Below, one piece after another: positions 21,957 through 32,880 of a stretch of DNA of 64,000 nt; the first letter of the stretch is position 1; the number at the start of each line of letters is the position of its first letter. The stretch covers positions 67,030,891 to 67,094,890 of the forward strand of contig NC_134398.1 of NCBI RefSeq assembly GCF_050003625.1, written 5' to 3'. The stretch is from Haematobia irritans. Its lineage: Eukaryota; Arthropoda; Insecta; Diptera; Muscidae. The position numbers were made by a program, and so were the translations under genes. The notes below the pieces were generated by a model. The model was given only the letters and a program-made list of their open reading frames with translations, did not search any database and was not told where the DNA came from.

Positions 21957-23856
21957 ACAAGTATATACGGCCGCAAGTTCGGCCAGGCCGAATCTTATGT
22001 ACCCACCACCATGGATTGCGTAGAAACTTCTACGAAAGACTATCATCCACAATCGAATTACTTGGGTTGTGGTATCTTAAAACTTCTTAACATCGTTTTC
22101 TAAATTGTTATTTAGTCCATACATGGTATATATTAGACAAAAAAGTTATGTATAGTTAAGTCTACAAATAATTACGAATCGATATGGACTTTTTGTACGT
22201 AGAGAGCCAGAATTGAAATATGGGGGTCGCTTATATGGGGACTATATACAATTATGAAATTGATATGGACCAATTTTTGTGTGATTGGGGATCGATTTAT
22301 CTGAAGCCATATATAACTATAGACCGATATGGACCTAGTTAGGCATGGTTGTTAACGACCATATATTAGCGCAATGTACCAAATTTCAACTCACTCGGAT
22401 GAAATTTGCTCCTCCAAGAGGTTCCAAAACCAAATCTCGAGATCGGTTTATATGGGGCTATGTACGATTATGGACTGATATGGACCACTTTTGGCATGGT
22501 TGTTAAATATCATATACTACCACCACGTACCAAATTTCAAGCAGATCGGATGAATTTTGCTTCTCCAAAAGGCACCGGAGTTCAAATCTGGGGATCGGTT
22601 TATATGGGAGCTATATATAATTATGGACTGATAGGAACCAATTCCTGCATGGTTGGTGGATACCATATACTAACATCACGTACCAAATTCCAACCGAATG
22701 GGAAGAATTTTGCTCTTCCAAGGGGCTCTGGAGGTCAAATCTGGGGATCGGTTTATACGAGGCCTATATATAATTATGGACCGATATCGACCAATTTTTG
22801 CATGGGAGTTTGAGGCCATATATTAACACCACGTACCAAATTTCGACTGAATCAGATGAATTTTGGTCTTCCAAGAGGTTCCGGAGATCAAATCTGGTGA
22901 TCGGTTTATATGGGGGCTATATATAATTATGAACCGATGTGGGCCAATTTTTGCATGGTTGTTAGAGACCATATACTAACATCACGTACCAAATCTCAGC
23001 CGGATCGGATGAAATTTGCTTCCCTTAGAGGCCTCGCAAGCCAAATCGGGGGATCGGTTTATATGGGGGCTATATATAATTATGGACCGATGTGGACCAA
23101 TTTTTGCATGGTTGTTAGAGACCATATACTAACACTATGTACCAAATTTCAGCCGGATCGGATGAAATTTGCTTCTCTTAGAGGCCTCGCAAGCCAAATC
23201 GGGGTATCGGTTTATGTGGGGGCTATATATAATTATGGACCGATGTCGACCAATTTTTGCATGGTTGTTAAAGACCATATACTAACATCATGTACCAAAT
23301 TTCAGCCGGATCGGATGAAATTTGCTTCTCTTAGAGGCCTCGCAAGCCAAATCGGGGGATCGGTTTATATGGGGGCTATATATAATTATGGACCGATGTG
23401 GACCAATTTTTGCATGGTTGTTGGAGACCATATACTGACACCATGTACCAAATTTCAGCCGGATCGGATGAAATTTGCTTCTCTTAGGGGCCTCGCAAGC
23501 CAAATTTTGGGGTCCGTTTATATGGGGGCTATACGTAAAAGTGGACCGATATGGCCCATTTGCAATACCATCCGACCTACATCAATAACAACTACTTGTG
23601 CCAAGTTTCAAGTCGATAGCTTGTTTCGTTCGGAAGTTAGCGTGATTTCAACAGACGGACGGACGGACGGACGGACGGACGGACGGACGGACGGACGGAC
23701 GGACGGACGGACGGACATGCTCAGATCGACTCAGAATTTCACCACGACCCAGAATATATATACTTTATGGGGTCTTAGAGCAATATTTCGATGTGTTACA
23801 AACGGAATGACAAAGTTAATATACCCCCCATCCTATGGTGGTGGGTATAAAAAAAA
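21957..23856 (+). mobile_element. DINE-1-like element, family H, longest copy
   Basis: The leading end is 'caagtatatacggccgcaag', the far end 'ggtggtgggtataaaaaa'. Units up to about 22900 are diverged. From 22911 the landmark TGGGGGCTAT recurs at 22911, 23064, 23217, 23370 and 23523, exactly 153 bp apart. The array and the GACG run carry a 321-codon open frame (22910-23875) created by a period divisible by three. Both ends and the order of blocks match the copy at 13664-15070. Confidence 0.85.
23655..23716 (+). repeat. (GACG)n microsatellite, long allele-like run
   Basis: About fifteen uninterrupted GACG units, against about six at the same site in the first H copy. Such runs are prone to slippage. 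Confidence 0.95.
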
Positions 23857-23879
23857 CAATATGGTTGTTTATTAAGTGT

Positions 23880-24456
23880 CGTAGAAAATATTTCTGATAC
23901 TCCATTTATAAATTTGATATAATCTATTCACCATATAAGTCAAATTTGTGATAAGGACGGAAATTATCTAGTGGACTTATATTCGTCCATTTATTAATAT
24001 AAATTTCTCCTCCTTACCACAAAATTGACTTATATTGATGAATATGTTACATCAAATTTATGAGCGGTTTAAATTATATTGATGAATCGATTACATCACA
24101 TTGAATAATGAATTACGTCAAATAGATGAAAAGCATTCATCGCTGTGACGATCGCGTTTGTAGCGACGACGAAGGAGAATCGTACTTTTGAAGAATTTCA
24201 TCATCGCATGGATGAAAGAGAATAATAGCAGATACGAAAAACATAATTGCATAGATGAAATATTTTCATCACCTGGACGTAATATAGTGATCTACGGATG
24301 TCAATGTGTTCATCACAGTGATGAATTACAATTCATCGCCATGACGAAAAATTCATCGCCGGGATGAAATGTTACGTTAGCTCATTTTTGACGAAAAATT
24401 CGTCACCGGGACGTAAAAATTCGTTTTCATGACGTACATTTTCCTTTCAGTGTATA
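23880..24456. repeat. GATGAA/TTCATC short-palindrome array (family G) ending in CAGTG
   Basis: Between about 24120 and 24440 there are more than a dozen GATGAA, TTCATC, GACGAA or TTCGTC words arranged as facing pairs, for example 'ttcatcacagtgatgaa' and 'ttcatcgccgggatgaa'. The right edge reads 'tttcctttcagtg' and is followed by TA, as for CACTG...CAGTG elements. The left edge is lost next to the H element. Not CRISPR: unit length and spacing vary and there are no unique spacers of constant size. Confidence 0.55.
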
Positions 24457-24831
24457 ATAATATATAGAAGTAAATGTCATAAATTGAAATATAACTAGAA
24501 ATTATATAAGATAAACTAAAAGTATAATCTAATGATTTAATCATGATAAGATATACAAAACATAAATCCCATTAGCAATCATGTACCAGCAACAATACGA
24601 ATCAGCAAAATGGCTGAATACTTTAATGCGAAACACATTATTTGAGTGTGAGAAAATGCGCAGTACCGCAGATAAGGCATTCAACAAAAAAAAAAAAAAA
24701 CATTTCAAAGACGGATTTATGAATAAGTGGTATAATAATCTAAGTATTCCTACTTGAACGCGAAAATTTAAACCAATTTCAAAGGGGAACATTTACACTC
24801 TCTTTAACAATCTTCAATCTATTAATGTTAC
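24457..24831. other. Unique AT-rich stretch
   Basis: No recognised repeat or coding motif; a poly-A run lies at 24686-24700. Confidence 0.4.
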
Positions 24832-25200
24832 AGTCCAATGTCCCGGATGCTACTTTAGCCCATAAAGCAACTGTGGCAACAACAAAGCATGAGCTAGTCT
24901 ACATTTAATCCGGGCAAATAATTGGAAAGTGAATACAACCTACGCAAGATCTTATAGACTCTAGAGTAAACCATATTTATATGCTGATTAAAATTCAATT
25001 CAAATTCCTTGGAAAACCCAAGAAAAACATTTAACTCATGAATATTAGAACCGAATAAAATAGCATCCGACGGATTTATCATAAGATTATTTCGAGATGA
25101 TCAACCTAGGGTTTCGGCCAAGCGTATATTTATATTATGTTCCAGAAGTGAAATAAATTCACGGGAGCCACTAAACAGAGGACCAAGATAATATAAACAC
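24832..25200 (-). pseudogene. Non-LTR retrotransposon reverse transcriptase fragment
   Basis: On the minus strand a frame at 25082-24894 reads PSDAILFGSN, then FLGFSKEFELNFNQHINMV and KILRRLYSLSNYLP. The pattern 'KxxxILFG', an LG..(d) step, 'L.f..HI' and 'LRRLY' is the thumb end of retrotransposon reverse transcriptases of the jockey/CR1/I type. The catalytic YADD region is not attached. An in-frame stop and loss of both sides make it a dead remnant. Confidence 0.65.
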
Positions 25201-25260
25201 AAATACTTGAATTCTTCATGAGTTCAAATAACAATGGTTGAATGTATATTGCAATAATTG

Positions 25261-25866
25261 TTAACAACAATTGGCATAGAGAAGTAAGGAGCATTGATGA
25301 AAATTACGAACAATTTCTTTGCAAATTTCCAATTGCACTCGAAGATTATAAGAGTTCAAAATTGTGATCAATGTTTTACGAAGAAGGTTTCTGCAAATCG
25401 AAAATTTGGAAACTAGAGGGTTAAGCTTATAAGCAGCTGGAGTGTGGAGGTCATTAAGGTGGACCCGCATATAGATGTCATTACCTTCACCGCTAATAAT
25501 ATCACGCAGTTAAGTGAACGGGTTTTGAAATATTCCGACATAATTTTGTCACGAATCTTAACTGAATCAAAATTGATCAAAACATCTTTCCGGTTATGCA
25601 TGTAGCAAACTTGAAATATATCATGACTCGTAAGTTTAATTTTATAAACATAACCCAAAGCCAAAGCAACATCTTCCAAGTCATCCAAATTTTTGGGTAA
25701 ACCACCAATGACGATATCTGCTCGATTAAGTCGGCGGTGAAGCACATTGTTCTCGGTCTTCGGTTCAGCATTGGATGAAGATAGTTCTTCAAGTCGTCTT
25801 TTGCAATCTAATATGTCTGCCTTCAAGGATGAGAGCTTAGATGTAATATCAACTAAAGCTGACTTA
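25261..25866 (-). pseudogene. Non-LTR retrotransposon ORF1-like remnant
   Basis: Reading on the minus strand from about 25866: a coiled-coil-like start (KADILDCKRRLEELSSSN), then RADIVIGGLPKNLDDLEDVA, ALGYVYKIKLTSHDIFQV, and KDVLINFDSVKIRDKIMSEY. The 'vI.GlP', 'A..LG', 'DI' and 'vLi.F.s...rdkIm' series is typical of ORF1 proteins of CR1/jockey-type elements, which bind RNA. A frame change follows and the end continues near 25500 as HLNDLHTPAAYKLNPL (25400-25470). It lies just upstream, on the same strand, of the reverse transcriptase fragment, so both probably come from one deleted element. Confidence 0.6.
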
Positions 25867-25964
25867 ATAGATTTTGATTAATCTTTATATTCAATTAAGA
25901 AACAATCAAAATTCTCATTAAAGTCACAATAAGGTTCACCACCAGCAGTTTGACATACTTCACC

Positions 25965-26351
25965 AATTATGCTAAGTTTCAAGTAAAAAACGTCTTTAAA
26001 ATAATGTTTTGAAAAACATGTCCTATATTTGAACGATTTTTTTGCTTTGTAGTCAATATGCAAAAAGACAACAAATTTAAAGACAATTTCATTAAATTTA
26101 AAGAACTTTTCTGAATTATTAAAGTCAAGTTGACCTTAGCCCAAACATTTTTTCTTTCATGTTATGATACCCATTTTTAAGTCGAATCGCTTAATTATAA
26201 GGACAATACGACTTCATTGAAAAGTTTATCGACTTTTGGACAAGGAAAAAAACTTTATATTAGAGAAATGCGTCTTCTATGGTAAGCAAAATTTGCATTT
26301 GTATTTTAAAGACATGAAATCTTTGACCTCACGACAATATTTTTTTCAGTG
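25965..26351 (+). mobile_element. 5'-truncated family A element
   Basis: It joins A at 'attatgctaagtttcaagt' and runs to the intact right end, CCTCACGACAATATTTTTTTCAGTG-like, at 26351. The left third with CACTGAAAA is missing. Confidence 0.8.
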
Positions 26352-26572
26352 TGAGCTGACTGAATAGTTTAAGTGGACCTCAATTAACCGGCTTCCACTA
26401 TACCTTACCAAAGCCACCAAATTTAATTTTTCCGTGAACTAATACCACATTGTCAGTATGAAAATAAACCCAAAAATCCAAATGGAGGCGTCCCCAAATG
26501 TAGGACATGAAAATCAATCCCAAAATAATTCGGATTTGATTTAAAAGACCGTGTGAAAATTAACCCTAAGAT

Positions 26573-26608
26573 GCGCCCGGGCCGTATATACTTGTTTTTT
26601 ATTTCCGA
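26573..26608 (-). repeat. Family H leading-end remnant
   Basis: Only 'gggccgtatatacttgtttt' and a few bases remain, the H leading end on the minus strand (compare 45240-45272). Confidence 0.55.
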
Positions 26609-27778
26609 TTTGTGGATTAATTCCAATCGAAATACGCTTGAACAGTCAATATATTTGGACGTTGCGTAAGCAATAGTTGAATTATCTTGGGTAGTTATAT
26701 GAAGAGTCAACCAAGACCGACTTTAGATTTTGCCTAATAGTGTGACAATCAAGAGTTGTTTATTTTTCCCTTACATCATTTCAAAATTTGTGATTTGTTA
26801 TTGTGTTCAAATCCATCTAAAAGTTTCATTCGTCCTTGGGGTTAGCCTGTGGTCTAGAATTACCACAGGCCAACACAAACTAAATCCTTTTTTGGTACCC
26901 ATAGTTAATTATAACCAGTTTGTGCAATGACCATGTTGATGCCGAAAGGATAAACTACGTAGAAGAGTAATTTGCCGTGGTTGTAAAAAAATGTAAAAAA
27001 GGATCCATTGCCACTTTATTTTGTGGCTTTTGTATAAATATACATAAACATGTAATTATGTGAGAGTTGAGTGTGTGTTTGTGATAGAGCACATTAAACT
27101 GAAGCTAATCCGAATGTAGCTAAAACTCGTAACAGGCTTTCACACATTTCACATATGGAGGTAATTCGTTTGCTCATATGGGTATGTAAGTTAAACAAAA
27201 CTCCATCATGGTTGTGTTGGTGTTAAATTTTGTTTGACAATGTTGTGGTCTTGTTTACTTGGTCTTCGAAAATTTCATAAAATTTAGTTACATGTGTATT
27301 TTGTCAGTGTGGTTAATGTTAATTGAAATGTTTGTAGGAATCAAGTTAATATGGATGGTAACCAATATATATTCCTACACATGCAAATTTACATCACAAA
27401 TGTCTTGTGTGATAAAATTTTTCCAAACAATTAATACAAACACAAATATGACTATGCTAGCAAATAATTCTGTGCTTTGGTTATATTCATAAACATTGTA
27501 CTCAGTTCAGTTACCACGATATTCGAAAAAAATATATACTACAAGTACTAATGTATTTGGAATGAATACATCTGAATGTGATTATTATGACAAATTACAA
27601 TTACCTACTCAACACAAATATTTCATCATTTGAAAATAATTTTTCGACAACCTTACAAATTGGATTATTGGATTTATGATTTTCATAAAAAGCTGAAAAT
27701 CAAATACAAAAATAATTGAAATCACAATTTTTGTATATGATTCACTTATTTCTGTGTATGGAATCAATGTGTATGGAA
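26609..27778. other. Unique AT-rich sequence
   Basis: No repeat ends or coding motif. A 77-codon open frame at 27259-27492 has no family resemblance. Confidence 0.4.
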
Positions 27779-28317
27779 ACAAGTAACATATATACAGCAG
27801 TAAGTACGGCCGGGCCGAATCTTAAATACCCACCACCATGAATCAAATATAATAGTTTCGTTTGAAAATTCTTCGTCGTAGCGGGTTACTTGATAATATA
27901 TAGAATTTCAGGGGGTTTTATGACAAATATTCTCCCAAACAGATCAGTTCAACCAGTACGCTTCCCGAAGATATATCTTAACCTTCTACCTATGAAGACT
28001 AGATCAGATTCTGGATTTATAAAAACCATTTTTGTTTGAGTTTTGGAGAAATCATAATCATCTCGTGTAAGTGTGCAAGAAAATGATTAAATAACGCCTT
28101 GATCTAACATTTGTAGATTTTACTCCGCATTAATGAAGTAAAAGCTGAAAATTTTACATTCAGTTTCAAACAATTTTCATGATCGGTGCTCGTTCTATAT
28201 CGGTCTATATGGCGGTTCTAGATTCTAGACCCCAAATCGGAGGGCCGGCTTATAAGGGGGCTATATCAAAACCTGTACCGATACACAATATATTCAGCAC
28301 ACCTATTTATAGTCCTA

Positions 28318-28963
28318 CACTGAAAAAAATATTGTCGTGAGGTCAAAGATTCCATGTCTTTAAAATACGAATGCAAATCTTGCTTAGCATAGAAGACGAA
28401 TTTCTCTAATATAAAGCTTGTCCAAAAGTCGATAAACTTTTCAATGAAGTCGTATTGTCCTTATAATTAAGTGATTTGACTTCAAAATGGGTATCATAAC
28501 ATGAAAGAAAAAAATTTTGGGCAAAGGTCAACTTGACTTTAATAATTCAGAAAAATTCTTTAAAATTAATGAAATTGTCTTTAAATTTGTTGTCTTTTTG
28601 CATCTTGACTACAAAGCAAAAAATCGTTCAAATATAAGATATGTTTTTCAACACTTTATTTTAAAAACGTTTTTTACTTAAAACAAAGCATAATTTCTAC
28701 TGGAAGTCAAATCTGAATTTGGAAAATAAAGTTATCGTTAACTCGTTTTTAAAGGACTTTGATAGCATATGAAGAAAAAATCTAAAAAAATTAAAAATTA
28801 AAATTTGCTTCCAGAAGCAAGTACACAAAACCCAAATTTAAAAGAGAATTGTGTCTTAAAAGTGTCCGTACTTGTATTCTCCGCTTCTTTGGCTCGGAAT
28901 CAATGCCAAAATTTTTAAAGTAAAGCCAAACTCTTTGGAACCGGGCATGCTTTTTTTTCAGTG
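28318..28963 (-). mobile_element. Family A TIR element (646 bp), complete
   Basis: Starts CACTGAAAAAAATATTGTCG and ends GCATGCTTTTTTTTCAGTG, the reverse of the copy at 5681. TA duplicates at 28316-28317 and 28964-28965. Confidence 0.85.
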
Positions 28964-29348
28964 TAGGAAACCTCCAGATTTTCACTTTCAGGCAAATTGG
29001 ATAAAAACTACGGTTTCTAGAAGCCCAAAAAGTAAAATCGGGAGATCGGTCTATAAGGAGGCTATATCACAACATGGACTGGTACTCACCATTTTTGGCA
29101 ACCCTCTTTATGGTCCTAACATACCTCTTGATGTCCAATTTTAGGCAAATTGCATAAAAACTACTGAAGCCCAAGAAGTAAAATCCAGAGTTCGGTCTAT
29201 ATGGGAGCTATACCAAACCATGGACCAATAATCACAATTTTCTAAATGGTCCTAAAATACCACTAGATTTCTAATTTCAGGCAAATTGGATAAAAACTAC
29301 GGATTCTAGAAGCCCAAGAAGTAAAATCGGGAGGTCGGTCTATATGGG

Positions 29349-29386
29349 GGTCTATATAGCCCATCTTCGAATGGGCTATATAGACC
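29349..29386. repeat. Perfect hairpin, 16-bp stem and 6-base loop
   Basis: GGTCTATATAGCCCAT and its exact complement enclose CTTCGA. The left arm is ordinary J sequence; the right arm is its fresh inverse copy. This looks like a local template-switch product. Confidence 0.85.
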
Positions 29387-29582
29387 TGCCTGCAGACATG
29401 ATAATTAGAGATCCAAATTTGAACCATATCGTATGAAATTTGATCCTCTAATGATGAACCGAAATAGACAAATTTTTGCATGGTTGTAGGAACCAATATA
29501 CCAACATCACGCACCGATATTTAACGAGAATTTAAATCTACCCCTCAAAGAGCTTCCGAAGATCAAATCTGGGGATCGCTTT

Positions 29583-30690
29583 TATACCCTTCACCATTAC
29601 TGTGGTGCAGGGTATAATAATTATATGCATTTGTATGTAACGCCGTGAAGCAGTAGTCATAGACCCATCTTTTAGTATACCGATGGGCTTAGAATTAAAT
29701 TGTGAGTCGATTTAGCGATGTCCGTCTGTATGTCTGTCTGTCTCTCAGTAGGTGTATTTTTGTGTGCAAAGTCCAGCAGTTTAAGTCCGATCGTCCCCAA
29801 ATTTGGCATAGAGTCTTTTTTCGGCTCAAAGAGGATCCCTATTGATTTTGGAAAAAATCGGTTCTGATTTAGATATAGCTGCTATATATATTTATAACCG
29901 ATCTGGTCATAAATGACGTATTTCTCAACAGATCTGCTTCCAATTTCGTATAATCGAATATTTTGTGAGTCTCGTAAATTTTGCAGAATATCAATCAAAT
30001 CGGTACAGATTCAAATATAGCTCTCATATATAGTTTTCGCCGGATTTACACTCCTATGGCCCCAGAGACCAAAGGTTTACTCCGAGTTACGTGAAATTAT
30101 GCACAGGGAGTAGAACTAGCATTATAAAAATGACTGCCGAATTTGGTTGAAATCTGTTCAGATTTAGATATAGCTTCCATATATATTTCTCATCCGATTT
30201 ACAGTTATATGACTACCGTAGATCAAAATTTCACTCCGTTTTTCTTAAAATTATGCACAGAAAATGGAATTAACATGTATGCCAAATTTAGTTCAAATTG
30301 GTTCAGATTTAGATATAGCAGCATTATATATCTTTCGTCCGATACGCACTTATATGGTCCCAGAGGTCAAAATTTCACTCCGATTTACTTGAAGTTTTGC
30401 ACAGAGAGTAAGACTAACACTCTTGCTACACATGCCAAATTTGGTCAAAATCGGTTCAGAACTAAACAAAGACCCCATATAGATATTCTTCCGATTTTAG
30501 TAAACATGGCCAAATTACCCACATTTTCCTTGTAAAAACGTCACCGTTAGGTCAGAAACCCGCAAAAATGATTCCAATTTACCTATATTCTAATTCGTAT
30601 GTATCGACCGATAAATCAATTTACATATTTCCAATATTTTTTACTAACATTGTGGTCATTAACCAATTTAATTAAAATTGGGCGATTTGA
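29583..30690 (-). mobile_element. DINE-1-like element, family K, minus orientation
   Basis: Begins 'atacccttcaccattactgt' and 'gcagggtataataattat', then 'gagtcgatttagcgatgtcc' and a GTCT/GTCC-rich run at about 29726-29746. Tandem units with 'cagatttagatatagc' follow to about 30550. The inner part near 30640 ('atattttttactaacattgtgg') corresponds to the region 200 bp inside the K leading end; the end itself is missing. Confidence 0.75.
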
Positions 30691-32880
30691 CCGCCCTAAG
30701 GGTGGTCATAATGCCCAAAAATCTATTTGGGCGATATGTCCGTTGGGTCGACCATAACCATACATGTTTTCATGACTTTTTGATAATGTTGTTGGCAATT
30801 TAAAAAAATTGTTCATCCCTTGTAAGGAAGTGAATTCCAAGTTGTATAATATATTATATTTAAACATCCCATTTTTAGCAAACGAAATCACCTGAATTTC
30901 CCTATGAATTTATTTACTAATTATTTCTTTCTCGTACTAAATATTTCCTAACCCTAAAATTTGAATCTCTCTTTATTTTGAAAAGTCATTTATATACTTT
31001 CCTTTTCCATTGATCTCTGAAAAATTTTAATATTGTCAATTGTAAATCTTTCATTTGTTGTCCAAAATGTTTACGTGATTTGAATTCATTAATTTTTAAA
31101 TGTTTTTCAAAAGCAATATTTTTTTTTAATTTAGAAAATAATATTGCAATTAAAATATTGTATTGAATTAAACAAATCTTCTTTTTTATAAAGGTAAAGC
31201 ACATACCAATTCCTTAATCTCTATATCAAATAAGCTTGTATTAGAGTTGTAATGATATGTAATCACTTTGGACGAGAAACCAACCTGCACTGATATTGAA
31301 CATGTTATGGATATTAAAAAAAAATGCTAATAAATAAATACAAAAAGCTAAATATATAGTTATATACGGTTTACATCAACGAAATATTACATACATACAA
31401 TGTGTCACATTTCTGTTCTTTTCTCACTCTTTCATTTTAATAAGTTATCATACAAGTCTAACGATCCATTGCAATCAAATTCATATTCAATATATAAACG
31501 AATACCCCCATATTCTCATAAAATACAAGTGAGTACAGTACAGCTATCTCATAGGTATGTACGTGTGTATGTGTGCTAAGTGCTTTCATTTTAGATGGCA
31601 ACATGGGAACCGGAAAGGGAGAACCGTGAACATGTTAAATTTATTTGGCTTGACATATCTGTTGACATTTGTCTAAATTTGTTGTTTGTACTTGACGAGG
31701 GGGACAAAAATGTTGAATGGTGGTTTCGTTGCTGATGCTGGCTGCCCTGCTGGCCCTATACACACCGCACCAAGGCATCACAAGAAAAATGTAAATGCAT
31801 TCATTATGTGAGAGAACTGTTATCGTTACTCTTGCTGCTGCCGGCAATGGCAAGTCATTCGTTCATTCATGGTGGCAGCAAAAGGGCAACAACAGCTGTC
31901 ATATAATAAAATTTCGCGCATTACAAATAACTGCAACATATCATAAATGCAGATGAATTTCTATGTGACTCTATGTGGTCTAGGACAAGCAGACCTAATG
32001 GCTGGCTGAATGACTAAGCAAATATAAGTAAAGCATGCATATGCATTCTCTCGCATGCATAGTTGGCTGTCATCTAAAACATATCTTCTACTCGGTGCTT
32101 TGGTCTAGGTAATGCACACTGTTCAATTGCCTGCTGTACACGACAGACCCGAATGGATATTAGTCCAAGTTATTTGTGAATGCGATATGTTGTTGAAATG
32201 CTTTGAATAGAATATCAGAATTATTACATACATACATAGTTTTGTATAAAACCAAACATAATATTGCATGCTTACCAGTGCTCGTTGCTTTAATAGTGAA
32301 ATATGCTAAGTCGTGTAAATAGATAATATGGCTTAAAGGGAAAATGCTCAAATCCGTTTTCATGTTTTTATTCTATGCACTTTCAATTGCTAGTACCAAC
32401 ACAATATATAATATTCTTTACTGAGAGTCATTTTAGTGACATAGTAATCATGCGTGCCTTGACTCTCTCATAGTGTTTCCACCAACCTAAGACCAAATAT
32501 AGCTCGTTCAAACCAAATTTATAGTAGAAAATAATTCAATTAATTAAAAATATCAAGAAAGTATAGCTAAATGACCACTATTAAATTTATGATTTTTTTA
32601 ATAAGTACCCAGCAAAAATTTTTAATAAGTACTCACCAAAAAAAAAGAAGTGAAAATGTTCTTTTTGGATCCAGAAGTGGTGCAAAATTGGCGCAAAAGC
32701 GAGGAATTTAACATGGGCTTGTCATTGGACGGATGTCCATCATTTTAGTAGCCGTTGCACTGAATTTACATCACGTCTTAAAATGTGATCCGAATTCAGT
32801 ATTTTGGATGTGAATTAAAAATTTTTGTGACACTTTACAAAATGAATAATTTTTATACTTTTTGTGATTTTTAATACATT
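30691..32880. other. Longest unique island, intron-like
   Basis: No transposon ends after about 30770. The part from 31550 to 32140 is less AT-rich and has the look of conserved non-coding fly DNA (CAGCAGC-type words, 'gcatgcatatgcat' at 32033-32046, 'tcgcatgcatag' at 32052-32063). No exon with both splice sites and an open frame is convincing. Short open frames at 31641-31853 and 32160-32363 on the minus strand lack motifs. Confidence 0.45.

Larger units (their letters stand above)
27779..29582 (+). mobile_element. DINE-1-like element, family J, interrupted by family A
   Basis: The leading end 'cagcagtaagtacggccggg' with 'ccgaatcttaaatacccacc' resembles H, but the internal units differ: 'gggagatcggtctataaggaggct', 'catggactggtactcacc', 'ctaacatacctcttgatgtcc'. 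Units are about 140-170 bp. A family A element sits at 28318-28963. Near 29400-29582 the wording turns H-like ('atgaaatttgatcctc'), and it abuts a K element at 29583, so the far end is either hybrid or truncated. Confidence 0.65.

Noticed and set aside
24120..24440. CRISPR-like array
   Set aside because: Eukaryotic context, variable unit length, no constant direct repeat and no unique spacers of fixed length.
26365..26420. SINE family D tail after the A element
   Set aside because: 'gactgaatagtttaagtgg' and 'ccggcttccactatacctta' resemble the tail, but it is too short and diverged to annotate firmly.
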